64,000 bases of DNA from contig NZ_CP034328.1 in NCBI RefSeq assembly GCF_003940805.1, positions 2,214,001 through 2,278,000 on the forward strand. The letters are read 5' to 3'. The position numbers and the translations under genes were made by a program. Origin of the DNA: Tabrizicola piscis (lineage in GTDB: Bacteria > Pseudomonadota > Alphaproteobacteria > Rhodobacterales > Rhodobacteraceae). The notes under the pieces were generated by a model, which worked only from the letters and a program-made list of their open reading frames with translations, searched no databases and was not told the origin of the DNA. Below are positions 47,455 through 55,959 of this stretch, in pieces. Position 1 is the first letter of the stretch. Each line of letters begins with the position of its first letter.

Positions 47455-48744
47455 ATGCTGAGCTTCTTCCTCCCCTTGTTCCTTGTTTTCCTGATGCTGG
47501 GCCTGCCGGTGGTCTTCGGCCTTCTCGCCGCCCCAGCCATCCTGCTGTGGCTGAACGGGCAGGAACGCGACATCGTCCTGCTTTATCGCAATGTTTATGA
47601 GGGAATGAATTCCTTCCCCCTGATGGCGATCCCCTTCTTCATGCTGGCGGGGGAGCTGATGAACCGCGGTGGCATCAGTGCGCGGATCGTGGGCTTTGCC
47701 CAAGCGATGGTCGGGCATTTCCGGGGCGGGTTGGCACAGGTGAACGTGGTCGACTCGATGCTGTTTGCCGGGATTTCGGGGTCGGCGGTGGCGGATGTCT
47801 CGGCCCTTGGGTCGATCATCATTCCGCAGATGGAAAAGAAGGGCTACCCCAAGCCCTTTGCCGCCGCGATCACCGCAGCCAGCGCCATCATCGGCCCGAT
47901 CATCCCGCCGTCGGGGATCATGATCATCTACGCCTATGTGATGGGCGAAAGCGTCGCTGCGCTGTTTCTGGCCGGGATCGTGCCGGGCGTGCTGATCGGG
48001 ATCGCGTTGATGATCACGATCAAGCTGATGGCCAACCGCTACAATTTGCCTGAGGCCATGCCGCGTGCCAATTGGGGCGAAGCTGCGCGGGCGGGGGGCG
48101 CGGCTTTCTGGCCGCTGATGACCCCGGTTTTGTTGATGGGCGGCATCCTGTCGGGCGTCTTCACGCCCACCGAAGCGGCGGCTGTCGCGGTGGGCTACAG
48201 CTTCTTCATCTCGATCTTCGTGCTGCGTACCCTGACATGGCGCGATCTGCCGGGGGTGCTGACCCGGGCAGGGATCACCAGTTCGGTGGTCATGCTGCTG
48301 GTTGGTGCCGCGATGGCCTTCAAGACCGTGGCGGCGCTGGCCCATACGCCAGAGCTTCTGGCCTCTACCCTTCTCAGCATCACGGAAAACCCGTTGCTTC
48401 TGCTGCTTTTGGTGAACCTCTTGCTGTTCATCGTGGGCATGTTCCTTGATGCTGGCCCCGCGATCATCATCCTTGGCCCGATCCTTGGGCCGATCTTCGT
48501 GTCTTTGGGCGTGGACCCGGTGCATTTCGCCGTGGTCATGGTGGTCAACCTGACCGTGGGCCTGCTGACGCCGCCGATGGGGCTGGTGCTGTTTGCCACC
48601 TCTGCCGTATCGGGCCTGCGGGTGGAAACCATTTCCCGCGCCGTGCTGCCGTTCCTGCTTGTCGAGTTTCTGGTGATCCTTCTGATCACCTACATCCCCG
48701 CCATTTCCCTGACCCTGCCGCGTTTGGCCGGGTTCGTGGACTGA
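47455..48744 (+). CDS. TRAP transporter large permease DctM
   Basis: The 429-residue permease has about twelve hydrophobic segments and the DctM motifs PFFMLAGELMNRGGIS, FAGISGSAVADVSALGSIIIPQM, IIGPIIPPSGIMIIYA and TPTEAAAVAVGYS. The start codon follows the dctQ stop directly. DctM carries the Na+-coupled transport step driven by the binding protein that follows. Confidence 0.94.
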   Translation: MLSFFLPLFLVFLMLGLPVVFGLLAAPAILLWLNGQERDIVLLYRNVYEGMNSFPLMAIPFFMLAGELMNRGGISARIVGFAQAMVGHFRGGLAQVNVVDSMLFAGISGSAVADVSALGSIIIPQMEKKGYPKPFAAAITAASAIIGPIIPPSGIMIIYAYVMGESVAALFLAGIVPGVLIGIALMITIKLMANRYNLPEAMPRANWGEAARAGGAAFWPLMTPVLLMGGILSGVFTPTEAAAVAVGYSFFISIFVLRTLTWRDLPGVLTRAGITSSVVMLLVGAAMAFKTVAALAHTPELLASTLLSITENPLLLLLLVNLLLFIVGMFLDAGPAIIILGPILGPIFVSLGVDPVHFAVVMVVNLTVGLLTPPMGLVLFATSAVSGLRVETISRAVLPFLLVEFLVILLITYIPAISLTLPRLAGFVD

Positions 48745-48782
48745 CCTTTCCACCCCAAACAAGAATCCAACGGGAGAAAATC

Positions 48783-49844
48783 ATGCTACAGAAAACCCTG
48801 AAGTCACTGGTTCTGGCGACACTTCTGGCGGGCACCGCCAGCATGGCGTTGGCGCAAGAGATCATGCTGCGCGCCACAGCCAACTCCAACGAACAGGATG
48901 AGGATTATGACGGCCTCGTCGTGTTCAAGAACTATGTCGAGAATGCCTCGAACGGGGCAATCGGCGTGGAAATCTTCATGGGCACGCAGCTGTGCGGCAA
49001 GGGCGATGAATGCCTTGCGGGCGTGGCTGATGGCACCATCGACATCTATATTTCCACCTCGGGCGGGGCGGCGGGCCTGTTCCCCTATATTCAGGTCCTC
49101 GACCTGCCTTACCTGATGAGCGATGACCGCGTGGCCGAAGAGGTGCTGACCGGCACCGACTTTACCGCCAAGCTGCGGGCCATGGCGCTGGCTGACAGCG
49201 GCGACACGATCCGCCTGATGACCATCGGCAACACGGGCGGCTGGCGGAACTATGCCAACACCAAGGGCCGGATCGCCGCGCCGGCGGACCTTGCAGGCCT
49301 GAAGATGCGCACTGTCCCGGCCGATCTGCCGCAGACGCTGGCCACCACTTTGGGAGCCTCGCCCACGCCGATCCCGTGGCCGGAGCTGTTCACCTCGCTG
49401 CAGACCGGCGTGGTTGAAGGCACGGCGAACGGCATCACCGACATCATGTCAATGAAGTTCACCGATGCGGGGATCAAGTATCTGACGCTGGATGGCCACA
49501 GCTACATGGGCGCCTTCTGGTGGATGGGCAACAACCGGTTCAAGTCGCTTACGCCGGAACAGCAGCAGATCGTGGTTGATGGCTTTGCGGCGCTGCAACA
49601 GGCCACCTTCGCCTCGCCCAAGCGCAAGGAAATTCAGGCCTATGCTGATTTCCGCGCCGCTGGGGGCGAGATCTATGTTCCCACCGCCGAAGAAAAGGCA
49701 GCCTTCAAGGCCGCTGTCGATCCGGTGTTCGAATGGTTCAAGGGCAACGTGAAGGGCGGGCCGGAAGTGCTTGACGCCTTCACCGCCGCCGTTGCCGAAG
49801 CGGAAGCCGCCGTTGCCGCCGACCGCGCGGCGGAACTGAACTAG
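48783..49844 (+). CDS. TRAP transporter substrate-binding protein DctP
   Basis: The 353-residue periplasmic protein starts with a Sec signal peptide (about residues 1-24, cut after SMALA). It has the DctP-family core, with the conserved Arg region LAGLKMRTVPADLPQTLATTLGASPTPIPWPELFTSLQTGVVEGTANG, which usually binds a substrate carboxylate or other anion. GGGAGAA lies before the ATG. A hairpin follows the stop. The ligand is not identifiable; a sulfonate would fit the operon. Confidence 0.92.
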   Translation: MLQKTLKSLVLATLLAGTASMALAQEIMLRATANSNEQDEDYDGLVVFKNYVENASNGAIGVEIFMGTQLCGKGDECLAGVADGTIDIYISTSGGAAGLFPYIQVLDLPYLMSDDRVAEEVLTGTDFTAKLRAMALADSGDTIRLMTIGNTGGWRNYANTKGRIAAPADLAGLKMRTVPADLPQTLATTLGASPTPIPWPELFTSLQTGVVEGTANGITDIMSMKFTDAGIKYLTLDGHSYMGAFWWMGNNRFKSLTPEQQQIVVDGFAALQQATFASPKRKEIQAYADFRAAGGEIYVPTAEEKAAFKAAVDPVFEWFKGNVKGGPEVLDAFTAAVAEAEAAVAADRAAELN

Positions 49845-50108
49845 GTACAGCCGCGCCCCGTGCCCTAGGCAAAGGGGGCGCGAGCCAGCCACTCCATAAA
49901 ACCGTTGCAGGCCGGGTGCTTCACCCGACCTGTGCTGTTTCATGCGCGGCCAATCAGGCTGCAGCTTCAGGCTGCTGTCGGCCTGATCTGATGTGATCTG
50001 ATGGGGTTGCCAGTGGCGACATTCGACCGCAGCGTGAGACACAAGGCATCGGCCTGACCGCTTGCACCTAGTTCGCTGCGGATCGGGGTTCGTTCAGGGA
50101 GGAACGGA
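49845..50108. other. Long gap between TRAP and MocDE operons, with hairpins and tandem repeat
   Basis: This gap holds a hairpin (49852-49882), a second small stem CGGGTG-CTT-CACCCG (49912-49926) and an exact tandem decamer TGATCTGATG (49984-49993, 49994-50003). A strong GGGAGGAA ribosome site lies just before a short open frame at 50109. The decamer repeat fits a regulator site and the region should hold the promoter of the downstream operon. No gene of normal size is present. Confidence 0.5.
49852..49882 (+). terminator. Hairpin after the TRAP operon
   Basis: Perfect 8-bp arms CGCGCCCC (49852-49859) and GGGGCGCG (49875-49882) enclose 15 bases, eight bases past the dctP stop. No T run follows, so it is at best a Rho-assisted or weak terminator. 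Confidence 0.5.
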
Positions 50109-50186
50109 TTGAGTCTGGATCATATTGGCATATCGGCAGATGTTGTCAGCCTTGGCGCCGCAAATAACATGAAGGCACCCACATGA
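50109..50186 (+). CDS. Possible 25-residue leader peptide before the desaturase
   Basis: A TTG start with AGGGAGGAA about eight bases upstream opens a 25-codon frame (MSLDHIGISADVV...KAPT). It ends in TGA overlapping the desaturase ATG (ATGA). The desaturase start itself has no good ribosome site, so its translation may depend on coupling to this frame. It could also be the remnant of a longer N-terminus. Coding status rests only on the ribosome site and the overlap. Confidence 0.35.
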   Translation: MSLDHIGISADVVSLGAANNMKAPT

Positions 50187-51286
50187 CCGCCCGCCCCATG
50201 CCTTTCGTCCCGCGCGACTACAGCCTGACCGGGCCCGAGAACGCCCGCGCGGTTGAGGCTGGTCTGGCCTCGGCCGAATGGTATCATTCGGACGTGCCGC
50301 GCAAGGTGATGAAAGACCTGATGCAACGCCGCGACGGTCCTGCCCTGCGCGATACCGCGATCTGGTTGGGGTTGCTGGTCGCCTCGGGCGCGGGCGGGGT
50401 GGCAACCTGGGGCACTTGGTGGGCGGTCCCTTTCTTTCTGGTCTATGGCGTTCTCTACGGGTCGGCCTGCGACAGCCGCTGGCACGAATGCGGGCATGGC
50501 ACGGCGTTTCGGACGTCGTGGATGAACGATGTGGTCTATCACTTCGCCAGCTTTCTGGTGATGCGCAATCCCGTCAGCTGGCGGTGGAGCCATGCGCGCC
50601 ATCACACCGATACCATCATCGTCGGGCGTGACCCCGAAATCGGCCATTTCCGCCCACCGCAACTGATGCTCGCCGCGCTGCATTTCGTCGGGATCCCGGA
50701 TATCTGGCTGCATTTCCGGATCCTCGCCCGCAATGCCATGGGTATAATCACTCCCGATGAGGCGGACTACCTTCCGGAAAGCGAGCGCCCCAAGGCAATC
50801 CTTGCGGCGCGGATTCATGTCGCGATCTATGCGGCGGCGGTGATCTGGGCCTTGGCCTCGTGGTCGCTTCTGCCGCTGATGCTGATCGGCGGGCCGCGGA
50901 TTTATGGCGCTTGGCACATGGTGATGACCGGCCTGATCCAGCATGGCGGGCTGGCCGAGGATGTGCTGGACCACCGCCTGAACAGCCGCACCGTCTATAT
51001 GAACCCGATCAGCCGATGGATCTATTGGAACATGAATTACCACATTGAACACCACATGTTCCCGATGGTGCCCTATCATGCGCTGCCCCGCCTGCATGCG
51101 CTGATCAAGGATGACCTGCCGCCGCCAGACCCGTCGATCTGGGCCGCCTACAAGGGGATGATCGCCACGCTGTGGCGGCAGCGGACCAACCCGGGCCACA
51201 CCCAGTTCCGCGCTTTGCCACCCAGTGCGCGGCCCTACCGCGCCGATCTCCATCAGTTCGACGTGCCGGAAAGGGGTGTCGCATGA
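50183..51286 (+). CDS. MocD-like membrane fatty-acid-desaturase-family oxygenase
   Basis: The 367-residue membrane diiron protein has three histidine boxes: HECGH at 101-105, HARHH at 137-141 and HIEHH at 287-291. Hydrophobic stretches lie around residues 60-95 and 205-245. Desaturase-fold proteins insert oxygen or desaturate C-H bonds with electrons from a ferredoxin. The next gene encodes a Rieske ferredoxin, as in the rhizopine-catabolism pair MocD-MocE, where hydroxylation is thought to allow O-demethylation. A methylated or amino-cyclitol substrate is therefore plausible. Confidence 0.85.
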   Translation: MTARPMPFVPRDYSLTGPENARAVEAGLASAEWYHSDVPRKVMKDLMQRRDGPALRDTAIWLGLLVASGAGGVATWGTWWAVPFFLVYGVLYGSACDSRWHECGHGTAFRTSWMNDVVYHFASFLVMRNPVSWRWSHARHHTDTIIVGRDPEIGHFRPPQLMLAALHFVGIPDIWLHFRILARNAMGIITPDEADYLPESERPKAILAARIHVAIYAAAVIWALASWSLLPLMLIGGPRIYGAWHMVMTGLIQHGGLAEDVLDHRLNSRTVYMNPISRWIYWNMNYHIEHHMFPMVPYHALPRLHALIKDDLPPPDPSIWAAYKGMIATLWRQRTNPGHTQFRALPPSARPYRADLHQFDVPERGVA

Positions 51287-51606
51287 CCCAGTGGATTCCG
51301 GTCTGCGCGGTTGACGACATCGACCCCGAGGATGTGATGCGCTTTGACCATGCGGGCCGGACGTTCGCCGTCTACCGATCCGCCAAGGGCGAGGTTTTTG
51401 CGACCGACGGGCTTTGCACGCATGAACAGGTGCATCTGGCAGATGGGCTGGTCATCGACGACACCATCGAATGCCCCAAGCACAATGGCCGCTTCAACTA
51501 TCGCACAGGTGCGCCGCTACGGGCCCCGGTCTGCGTGGCGCTGGCGACCTATCCGGCACGGGTGGTGGACGGAAGGATCGAAATTCAGGTCGGTGGGGCC
51601 GCATGA
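51283..51606 (+). CDS. MocE-like Rieske [2Fe-2S] ferredoxin
   Basis: The 107-residue protein has the Rieske ligands C45-T-H47 and C64-P-K-H67, spaced as in soluble Rieske-type ferredoxins of oxygenases (LCTHEQVHLADG and ECPKHNGRFNYRTG). It overlaps the desaturase-type oxygenase by four bases and should donate electrons to it. No ferredoxin reductase (MocF type) is present in the window, so the reductase must come from elsewhere. Confidence 0.92.
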   Translation: MTQWIPVCAVDDIDPEDVMRFDHAGRTFAVYRSAKGEVFATDGLCTHEQVHLADGLVIDDTIECPKHNGRFNYRTGAPLRAPVCVALATYPARVVDGRIEIQVGGAA

Positions 51607-52400
51607 CCCGCCGCTGTCCCACCGTGGCCGATCTGAAGGCCGACAAGGGCAAGGGTCAGAAGACCATGCTGCGCTACGTCACCCTGGATGAGGCAGCGGC
51701 AGCCGAGGCTGCAGGGATCGACATCGCCTCGGTCCCGCCTGACCTTGTGACCGATCCGCGCTACCGTCAGGCCGCGCCCGGCATTTTCAGCATGACCGGC
51801 AAGGCCCACCCCGAGGCGGGGACGCCCGATGACTACCTGCGCTTCTGCGGGCAGATGCTGCAAGCGGGGGCGGATGCGCTTTACTGTTCGGGCAGCTTGC
51901 AGACGGTGGAATATCTGGCGCGGGAATATGTGCCGGTCGTCGGCCATGTGGGCCTTGTCCCCAGCCGCGCCACCTTTACCGGCGGTTTCCGCGCGGTTGG
52001 AAAATCCGCCGATCAGGCGATTGCCCTGTTCCACGACTGCCGCCGCCTGCAGGAGGCCGGTGCTTTTGCCGTCGAAATCGAGGTTGTCCCTGTCGAAGTC
52101 GCAACTGCGATAAGCGCGCGGCTGGACATCCTGCTTTGGTCAATGGGCGCTGGCCCCGCCTGCGATGCCCAGTATCTGTTTGCCGAGGATATCCTTGGGA
52201 CAAACCGCAGCCGCCTGCCCCGGCACGCCAAGGCCTACCGCAACTTCGCCGCCGAGTATGACCGGCTGCAAGCCGAACGGATCGCCGCCTTCACCGAATT
52301 CCGCGCCGATGTGGACTGCGGGGCCTTTCCCGAGGCCGCCCATGTCGTCACCATGGACCCAAGGGAGCATGACGCCTTCCTGAAGGGAATCGCTGGATGA
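51603..52400 (+). CDS. Divergent PanB-like (ketopantoate hydroxymethyltransferase family) protein
   Basis: The 265-residue protein resembles 3-methyl-2-oxobutanoate hydroxymethyltransferase. The PVVGHVGLVPSRATFTGGFRAVGK block matches the GHLGL...GGYKVQGR region and keeps the histidine (H115). The EIEVVPVEVATAISARL block keeps the catalytic glutamate (E160). The metal-ligand motif VGDS, the second Asp motif and the KIEGG motif of true PanB are not recognisable. Pantothenate synthesis is therefore unlikely; a related aldol or one-carbon reaction in the MocDE pathway is a guess. Both ends overlap neighbours by four bases. Confidence 0.7.
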   Translation: MTRRCPTVADLKADKGKGQKTMLRYVTLDEAAAAEAAGIDIASVPPDLVTDPRYRQAAPGIFSMTGKAHPEAGTPDDYLRFCGQMLQAGADALYCSGSLQTVEYLAREYVPVVGHVGLVPSRATFTGGFRAVGKSADQAIALFHDCRRLQEAGAFAVEIEVVPVEVATAISARLDILLWSMGAGPACDAQYLFAEDILGTNRSRLPRHAKAYRNFAAEYDRLQAERIAAFTEFRADVDCGAFPEAAHVVTMDPREHDAFLKGIAG

Positions 52401-53167
52401 AACTGGGGTTGGAAGACAAGGCGGTGGTTGTCACTGGCGCCGCTAGTGGCATTGGTGCCGCCATTGTCCGTCTTTTGGCCGCTGAAGGCGTCGGTGCGCT
52501 GGTGCTGGTAGACCGGGATGGGGATGGCGCCGGGCGGATGGCGGCAAGCCTTTCCGTGCCAGGCGAAGTCGTCGTGGCCGACCTGACCGACCCCGCCACC
52601 CCGGCGACAGTTGCTGCCGCCGCCAAGGCCCGGTTTGGCCGGATCGACGGTTTGGTCAATGCGGCAGGGCTGACCACACGCGGATCGGTTGCCACCGGTC
52701 AGCCCGAGGTCTGGGACAGCCTGTTTGCCGTCAATGCGCGCGCGGCATTCTTCCTGATGCAGGCAAGTGTCAACGACATGTTGGCGCGTGGGGCCGCGGG
52801 GTCCATCGTCAACATCCTGTCGATGAACGCGCTCTGCGGCTCTCCTGATCTTGCGATTTACGCGGCCAGCAAGGGCGCGCTGGCGACGCTGACCCGCAAC
52901 GCGGCGCATGCCCATATGGCTGACCGCATCCGGGTGAACGGGATCAACCTTGGCTGGGTCGCCACGGAAAGCGAACGGCGGATGCAGGCGGATCAGCTTG
53001 GCCATGGGGCCGGGTGGCTGGCCAAAGCCGAAGCCGCGATGCCGCTGGGCCGGCTTGTGACGGCCGAGGAATGTGCAAGGCTGGCGGTCTTTCTTCTGGG
53101 CGATGCCTCGGTCCCCATGAGCGGGGCGTTGATCGACCTGGAACAGAAAGTCGTGGGGGGTCTTTAG
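52397..53167 (+). CDS. SDR family oxidoreductase
   Basis: The 256-residue classical short-chain dehydrogenase has TGAASGIG at about residues 14-21, the VNAAG motif, a Ser-rich strand ILSMNA and the catalytic YAASK. It overlaps the PanB-like gene by four bases and is followed three bases later by rpiR. Its substrate is probably an intermediate of the same operon. Confidence 0.87.
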   Translation: MKLGLEDKAVVVTGAASGIGAAIVRLLAAEGVGALVLVDRDGDGAGRMAASLSVPGEVVVADLTDPATPATVAAAAKARFGRIDGLVNAAGLTTRGSVATGQPEVWDSLFAVNARAAFFLMQASVNDMLARGAAGSIVNILSMNALCGSPDLAIYAASKGALATLTRNAAHAHMADRIRVNGINLGWVATESERRMQADQLGHGAGWLAKAEAAMPLGRLVTAEECARLAVFLLGDASVPMSGALIDLEQKVVGGL

Positions 53168-53169
53168 CC

Positions 53170-54096
53170 ATGGCTGGCAATTCACCCGGCGACACAAGGC
53201 CACCCCGCGATTTTGATGCCCTGCGCGCCGATCTTGCCGCCCGGTCCGGCAGCCTTAGCAAACGGCTGGCGCAAGTGGCGCAGTTCTTTCTCAACCATCC
53301 GGAGGAGGTGGCGGTCACCACGCTCACCCGCCTTGCCGATCAGGCGCAGGTGCCCCCCGCCACGATCACCCGTTTCGCCAAAGAGCTTGGCTTTCAGGGC
53401 TTTGCCGACCTGCAGCTGGTGTTCCGGGAACGTCTGCTTGGCCCGCGCCTGCCCTATGCCGAACGGATGGCCCAACCGGGGATCGGTGATGCCGACCTTG
53501 ACCAGCCCGGCCATGTCTTCGGCAGCTTTGTGCAAGCTGCTGTCCAATCGCTTCTTCGTATCGAAGAGGCGCTGGACCGTGACGCGCTGACCGCCTTTGT
53601 CGAGGTGCTGGCGGCAAGTGAAGTCGTACATGTCGCGGCGGCGCGGGGGGCCTTTGGGCTTGGGGCCTATACGGTCTACGGGCTGGGCAGCATCGGCCGC
53701 CGGGCGCATCTGGTGGACAATCTGGGTGCTATGCGGGCGATGCAGGTGCAGGCCATCGGGCCTGCCGACACATTGCTGGTCATGACCTTTGACGACTACA
53801 CCCCCGAAACGGTTGAGGTGGCAAGCCTTGCGTCCAGCCGGGGCTTGCGGGTGCTGGCGATCACCGACAACGCGCTTAGCCCTGTGGCCGGGCTGGCGAG
53901 CCATGTCCTTTATGTCAACGAAGCGCGGCTGGGCCATTTCCGCAGCCAGGTGCCGGCAATGGTCGTGGCGCAGACGCTGATCGTGGCGCTGGGCCGCAGG
54001 CTGGGTTCGGTTGAGAATAACCAAAACGCAGAAACTGATAAATCCATTGCATCGACTCGGGAACCCGGCAAGGATGGCGGCGGGAGGAGATCATGA
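53170..54096 (+). CDS. MurR/RpiR family transcriptional regulator
   Basis: The 308-residue regulator has the N-terminal RpiR helix-turn-helix (LSKRLAQVAQFFLNHPEEVAVTTLTRLADQAQVPPATITRFAKELGFQGFADLQ, about residues 28-80). A SIS sugar-phosphate-binding domain follows (HVAAARGAFGLGAYTVYGLGSIG to DTLLVMTFDDYTPETVEVA). Located inside the operon, it probably senses a phosphorylated or cyclitol intermediate and controls this operon. The stop overlaps the following SDR start. Confidence 0.88.
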   Translation: MAGNSPGDTRPPRDFDALRADLAARSGSLSKRLAQVAQFFLNHPEEVAVTTLTRLADQAQVPPATITRFAKELGFQGFADLQLVFRERLLGPRLPYAERMAQPGIGDADLDQPGHVFGSFVQAAVQSLLRIEEALDRDALTAFVEVLAASEVVHVAAARGAFGLGAYTVYGLGSIGRRAHLVDNLGAMRAMQVQAIGPADTLLVMTFDDYTPETVEVASLASSRGLRVLAITDNALSPVAGLASHVLYVNEARLGHFRSQVPAMVVAQTLIVALGRRLGSVENNQNAETDKSIASTREPGKDGGGRRS

Positions 54097-54818
54097 TGCA
54101 CACCCGCTTTGACTTTGCCGGGGCCGAGGTTCTGGTCGTTGGCGCCAGCCGCGCCGGGATTGGCGCCGCGATTGCCCGGGCGTTCCAGGACGCGGGCGCA
54201 TCGGTCGCCATCACCGGGGCGGAACCGGAACCGGCCGAGGAAGATCGGGGGCGCTTTGCCTATACGCAGCTTGACGTGACGGATGGGACGGCAGTGCAGG
54301 CCTTGGCCGAGGCGACGCCAAGGCTCGACATCCTGATCAACTGCGCCGCAATCACCGCCCGGGGAGAGGAGATGGCCCCCGCCTTCTTCCAGCATGTGGT
54401 TGATGTGAACCTGCACGGCACCTTTCGCACGGCCGAGGCGTTTCATCCCCGGCTGAAGGCGGCCAAGGGCGTGCTGGTCAACATCGCGTCGATGTATGCG
54501 ATGTTCGGCAGCCCCCGGAACCCGGCTTACGGCGCCAGCAAGGCTGCCGTAGTGCAGCTGACCAAATCGCTGGCCATCGCCTGGGCCGGGGATGGCATTC
54601 GCGTCAATGCAGTCGCCCCCGGCTTCATCGTCACCCAGCAGTCTGCCCGCAGCCGTACCGACCCCGCGCATGTGGCTGCCGTCAACCTGCGCACGCCCAT
54701 GGGCCGCTGGGGCGAACCTGAAGACATTGCAGGCCCCGTCCTGTTCCTTGCCTCGCAGGCTGCAGGCTTCATGACCGGCACCTGCCTTGCCATTGACGGA
54801 GGGTATTCCATTGCGTGA
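54093..54818 (+). CDS. SDR family oxidoreductase
   Basis: The 241-residue short-chain dehydrogenase has a glycine motif VVGASRAGIG, INCAAI, the catalytic Ser region VNIASMYAMFGS and YGASK. It has the C-terminal RWGEPEDIAGPVLFLASQAAGFMTG typical of sugar-type SDRs. A double ATG overlaps the rpiR stop. The gene end overlaps the next gene's TTG by eight bases. Confidence 0.87.
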   Translation: MMHTRFDFAGAEVLVVGASRAGIGAAIARAFQDAGASVAITGAEPEPAEEDRGRFAYTQLDVTDGTAVQALAEATPRLDILINCAAITARGEEMAPAFFQHVVDVNLHGTFRTAEAFHPRLKAAKGVLVNIASMYAMFGSPRNPAYGASKAAVVQLTKSLAIAWAGDGIRVNAVAPGFIVTQQSARSRTDPAHVAAVNLRTPMGRWGEPEDIAGPVLFLASQAAGFMTGTCLAIDGGYSIA

Positions 54819-55959
54819 CATCGGCGCTGCCGTCATCGGGACCGGCTTCATCGGCTCGGTCCACCTTAACACCCTGCGACGCCTTGGGGTGCCGGTCGCG
54901 GGCGTCCTCGGCTCCAGCCCCTCGCGGGGGGCCGAGCGTGCCAAGGCGCTGGGCGTGCCCCGCGCCTACGGCTCCTTGGACGAGTTGCTGGCAGATCCGG
55001 CGGTTCAGGTGGTCCACGTCACCTCGCCCAACGTGGCCCACTACCCGCAGGTCAAGGCAATCCTTGGCGCCGGAAAGCACGTGATCTGCGAAAAGCCGCT
55101 GTCGATGACCTCGGCCCAGTCGGCGGACATGCTGGCCCTTGCCCGCGCGTCCGGCAAGATCGCTGCGGTCTGCTACAACACGCGCTTCTACCCCCTGAAC
55201 CAGCACGCCCATGGCATGATGTCAGCAGGAGAGTTGGGTGACCTGCGCCTGATCACCGGGCAGTTCCATCAGGACTGGCTGGCCAAGGAAACCGACTGGA
55301 ACTGGCGGCTTGAGGCGGATGAGGGTGGGCCCCTGCGGTCGGTCAGCGATATTGGTACGCATTGGGTGGACCTGACCAATTTCATCACCGGGCAAAAGCC
55401 CGTGGCCGTTATGGCCGAACTTGCGACCTTCATCCCTGAACGGCAAAAGCCGCTTGGCCCGGTGGAAACCTTCACCACCGCAACGGGTGCCACGGAAACC
55501 CGAAAGATCGCCACTGATGACGCTGCGACCATCCTGCTGCGCTATGGCAACGGCGGGCGCGGGGTGCTGACCACCAGCCAGATCAGCCATGGCCGTCGGG
55601 GTCTGCTGACCTGGGACATTTCCGGCTCCAAAGCCTCGGCCGCGTGGAGCGCGGAAGCGCCGGAAAACCTGTGGATCGGCCATCGGGAGGCCCCAAACCA
55701 GATCCTTCTGCGCGATCCGTCGCTGATGAACCCCTTCGGCGCGGCGGCTTCTGGCATGCCCGGCGGTCACCCGGAAGGCTTTGCCGACACCTGGGCCGCG
55801 TTCTTCAGCCAGGTCTACGCCGATGTTGCCCGGGGCAGCAGGGGTCCCCAGTCCACATGGGCCTCGTTCGAGGACGGGCATTATGAAATGCTGTTCTGCG
55901 ACGCCGTTCTGGAAAGCGCCGCACAGGGCACTTGGGTCAACATTGCGGGGGGCAACTGA
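54811..55959 (+). CDS. Gfo/Idh/MocA family oxidoreductase (4 of 6)
   Basis: The 382-residue dehydrogenase starts at a TTG with GGAGGG seven bases upstream (RDIGAAVIGTGFIGSVHLNTLRRLG). It has the motif ICEKPLSMTS and the substrate block WRLEADEGGPLRSVSDIGTHWVDLTNFITG. Long C-terminal segments (GAAASGMPGGHPEGFADTWAAFF) place it in the group acting on larger sugars or glycosides. It overlaps the SDR gene before it and shares one base with the isomerase gene after it. Confidence 0.84.
   Translation: MRDIGAAVIGTGFIGSVHLNTLRRLGVPVAGVLGSSPSRGAERAKALGVPRAYGSLDELLADPAVQVVHVTSPNVAHYPQVKAILGAGKHVICEKPLSMTSAQSADMLALARASGKIAAVCYNTRFYPLNQHAHGMMSAGELGDLRLITGQFHQDWLAKETDWNWRLEADEGGPLRSVSDIGTHWVDLTNFITGQKPVAVMAELATFIPERQKPLGPVETFTTATGATETRKIATDDAATILLRYGNGGRGVLTTSQISHGRRGLLTWDISGSKASAAWSAEAPENLWIGHREAPNQILLRDPSLMNPFGAAASGMPGGHPEGFADTWAAFFSQVYADVARGSRGPQSTWASFEDGHYEMLFCDAVLESAAQGTWVNIAGGN

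Noticed and set aside
46516..48762. A very long open frame on the minus strand opposite the flavin reductase and TRAP permease genes
   Set aside because: Its product is H/Q/R/D-rich without any fold signature and mirrors high-GC codon structure of dctQ/dctM, which have clear family motifs. It is an antisense artefact.
51603..52400. Straight annotation as pantothenate-pathway PanB
   Set aside because: Key metal and Lys/Glu motifs are missing and the gene is locked in a catabolic operon, so only family-level resemblance is claimed.
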